From DATARH01 sp963746885 (GTDB lineage: Bacteria; Pseudomonadota; Alphaproteobacteria; ATCC43930; CGMCC-115725): a stretch of DNA of 64,000 nucleotides. Made by a program: the position numbers and the translations under genes. The notes under the pieces were generated by a model that saw nothing but the letters and a program-made list of their open reading frames with translations, was not told where the DNA came from and ran no database searches. Of the stretch, positions 63,876-64,000 are shown in pieces (positions within the stretch are counted from its first letter, which is position 1; the number at the start of each line of letters is the position of its first letter). The stretch is taken from assembly GCA_963746885.1 (NCBI GenBank), contig CAVVDM010000018.1:310001-374000 (forward strand). Direction: 5' to 3'.

Positions 63876-64000
63876 TCAGTCCATCAGGGTCACGCGGTCG
63901 GCTTCGAGGCCCTTCTTGCCGTCGATCACATCGACCCGCACCCGCTGGCCCGGTCCGAGGGCATTGACGCCGCTGCGCCGCAGGGCGGTGATATGGATGA
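63876..64000 (-). CDS. Cold-shock-domain protein, C-terminal end (partial)
   Basis: The window cuts the gene; only its last 41 codons are present. IHITALRRSGVNALGPGQRV followed by VDVIDGKKGLEADRVTLMD is the second half of a CspA-type RNA-binding OB fold (FVHxTALxxSG motif). It could be a single CspA or the second domain of a two-CSD protein as is common in Alphaproteobacteria. Stop at 63876-63878. Confidence 0.88.
   Translation of the reverse strand, partial: IHITALRRSGVNALGPGQRVRVDVIDGKKGLEADRVTLMD

Overview
The window is GC-rich (roughly two thirds G+C by eye) and reads as an alphaproteobacterial chromosome. The lineage clues are a complex-I accessory subunit of the NDUFS4 type, an alphaproteobacterial-type SerC, egtB-egtD, a PmtA-like phospholipid methyltransferase, Ku, and many TRAP and ABC solute transporters. 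Rhodospirillales or Hyphomicrobiales is likely, but the sequence alone does not fix the order.

Layout. 1-600: decayed tails of a type I restriction methylase and an ISL3 transposase. 640-3582: a complete DctP-DctQ-DctM TRAP operon (+). 3640-6328: a complete NitT/TauT-type ABC importer (-). 6447-11701: a tightly overlapping minus-strand operon with a nucleoside phosphorylase, a DUF2064 transferase, a GT-C membrane glycosyltransferase, a radical SAM/SPASM enzyme and a DPM-like glycosyltransferase, then a DoxD-like membrane protein. This is the best candidate for an uncharacterised pathway. 11817-14480: a coiled-coil protein, then Ada overlapping an oxygenase, probably an alkylation-repair operon. 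14525-27334: housekeeping and catabolic genes (NhaD antiporter, amidase, GT4, Ku, hydrolases, VOC, reductase, LLM oxidoreductase), plus an exported protein carrying sigma-factor-like sequence (21669-22895).

27335-39836 is a mobile-element graveyard with pieces of IS21, an IS91-type unit with its own integrase, IS1182 and two inverted IS256 pieces. Two cargo blocks are stranded in it: a CoA-disulfide-reductase/rhodanese, HPF and host-attachment stress cluster, and a lower-GC pair of surface-polysaccharide-type genes (GNAT acyltransferase and a frameshifted DegT aminotransferase).

39837-58866 is core-like again: a GntR regulator, serC-serA with a strong terminator, LLM flavin oxidoreductases, a GGT-MlrC-cupin operon, an acyl-CoA synthetase, two related small membrane proteins with duplicated leader sequences, SDRs and ergothioneine genes. 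58867-64000 has a decayed SLOG gene, a receiver domain lacking its phosphorylation residues, tRNA-Pro(TGG), the complex-I subunit, a tRNA-Arg(TCT) with an odd T-loop followed by an IS256 relic, an SDR/2OG-oxygenase/DUF3892 operon, a methyltransferase and the 3' end of a cold-shock gene.

Four otherwise well-conserved genes (cupin, alpha/beta hydrolase, SDR, DegT aminotransferase) each carry one small frameshift. Removing it restores a reading frame of normal family length, so these are either recent pseudogenes or sequencing errors. No CRISPR array, prophage or replication origin was recognised.
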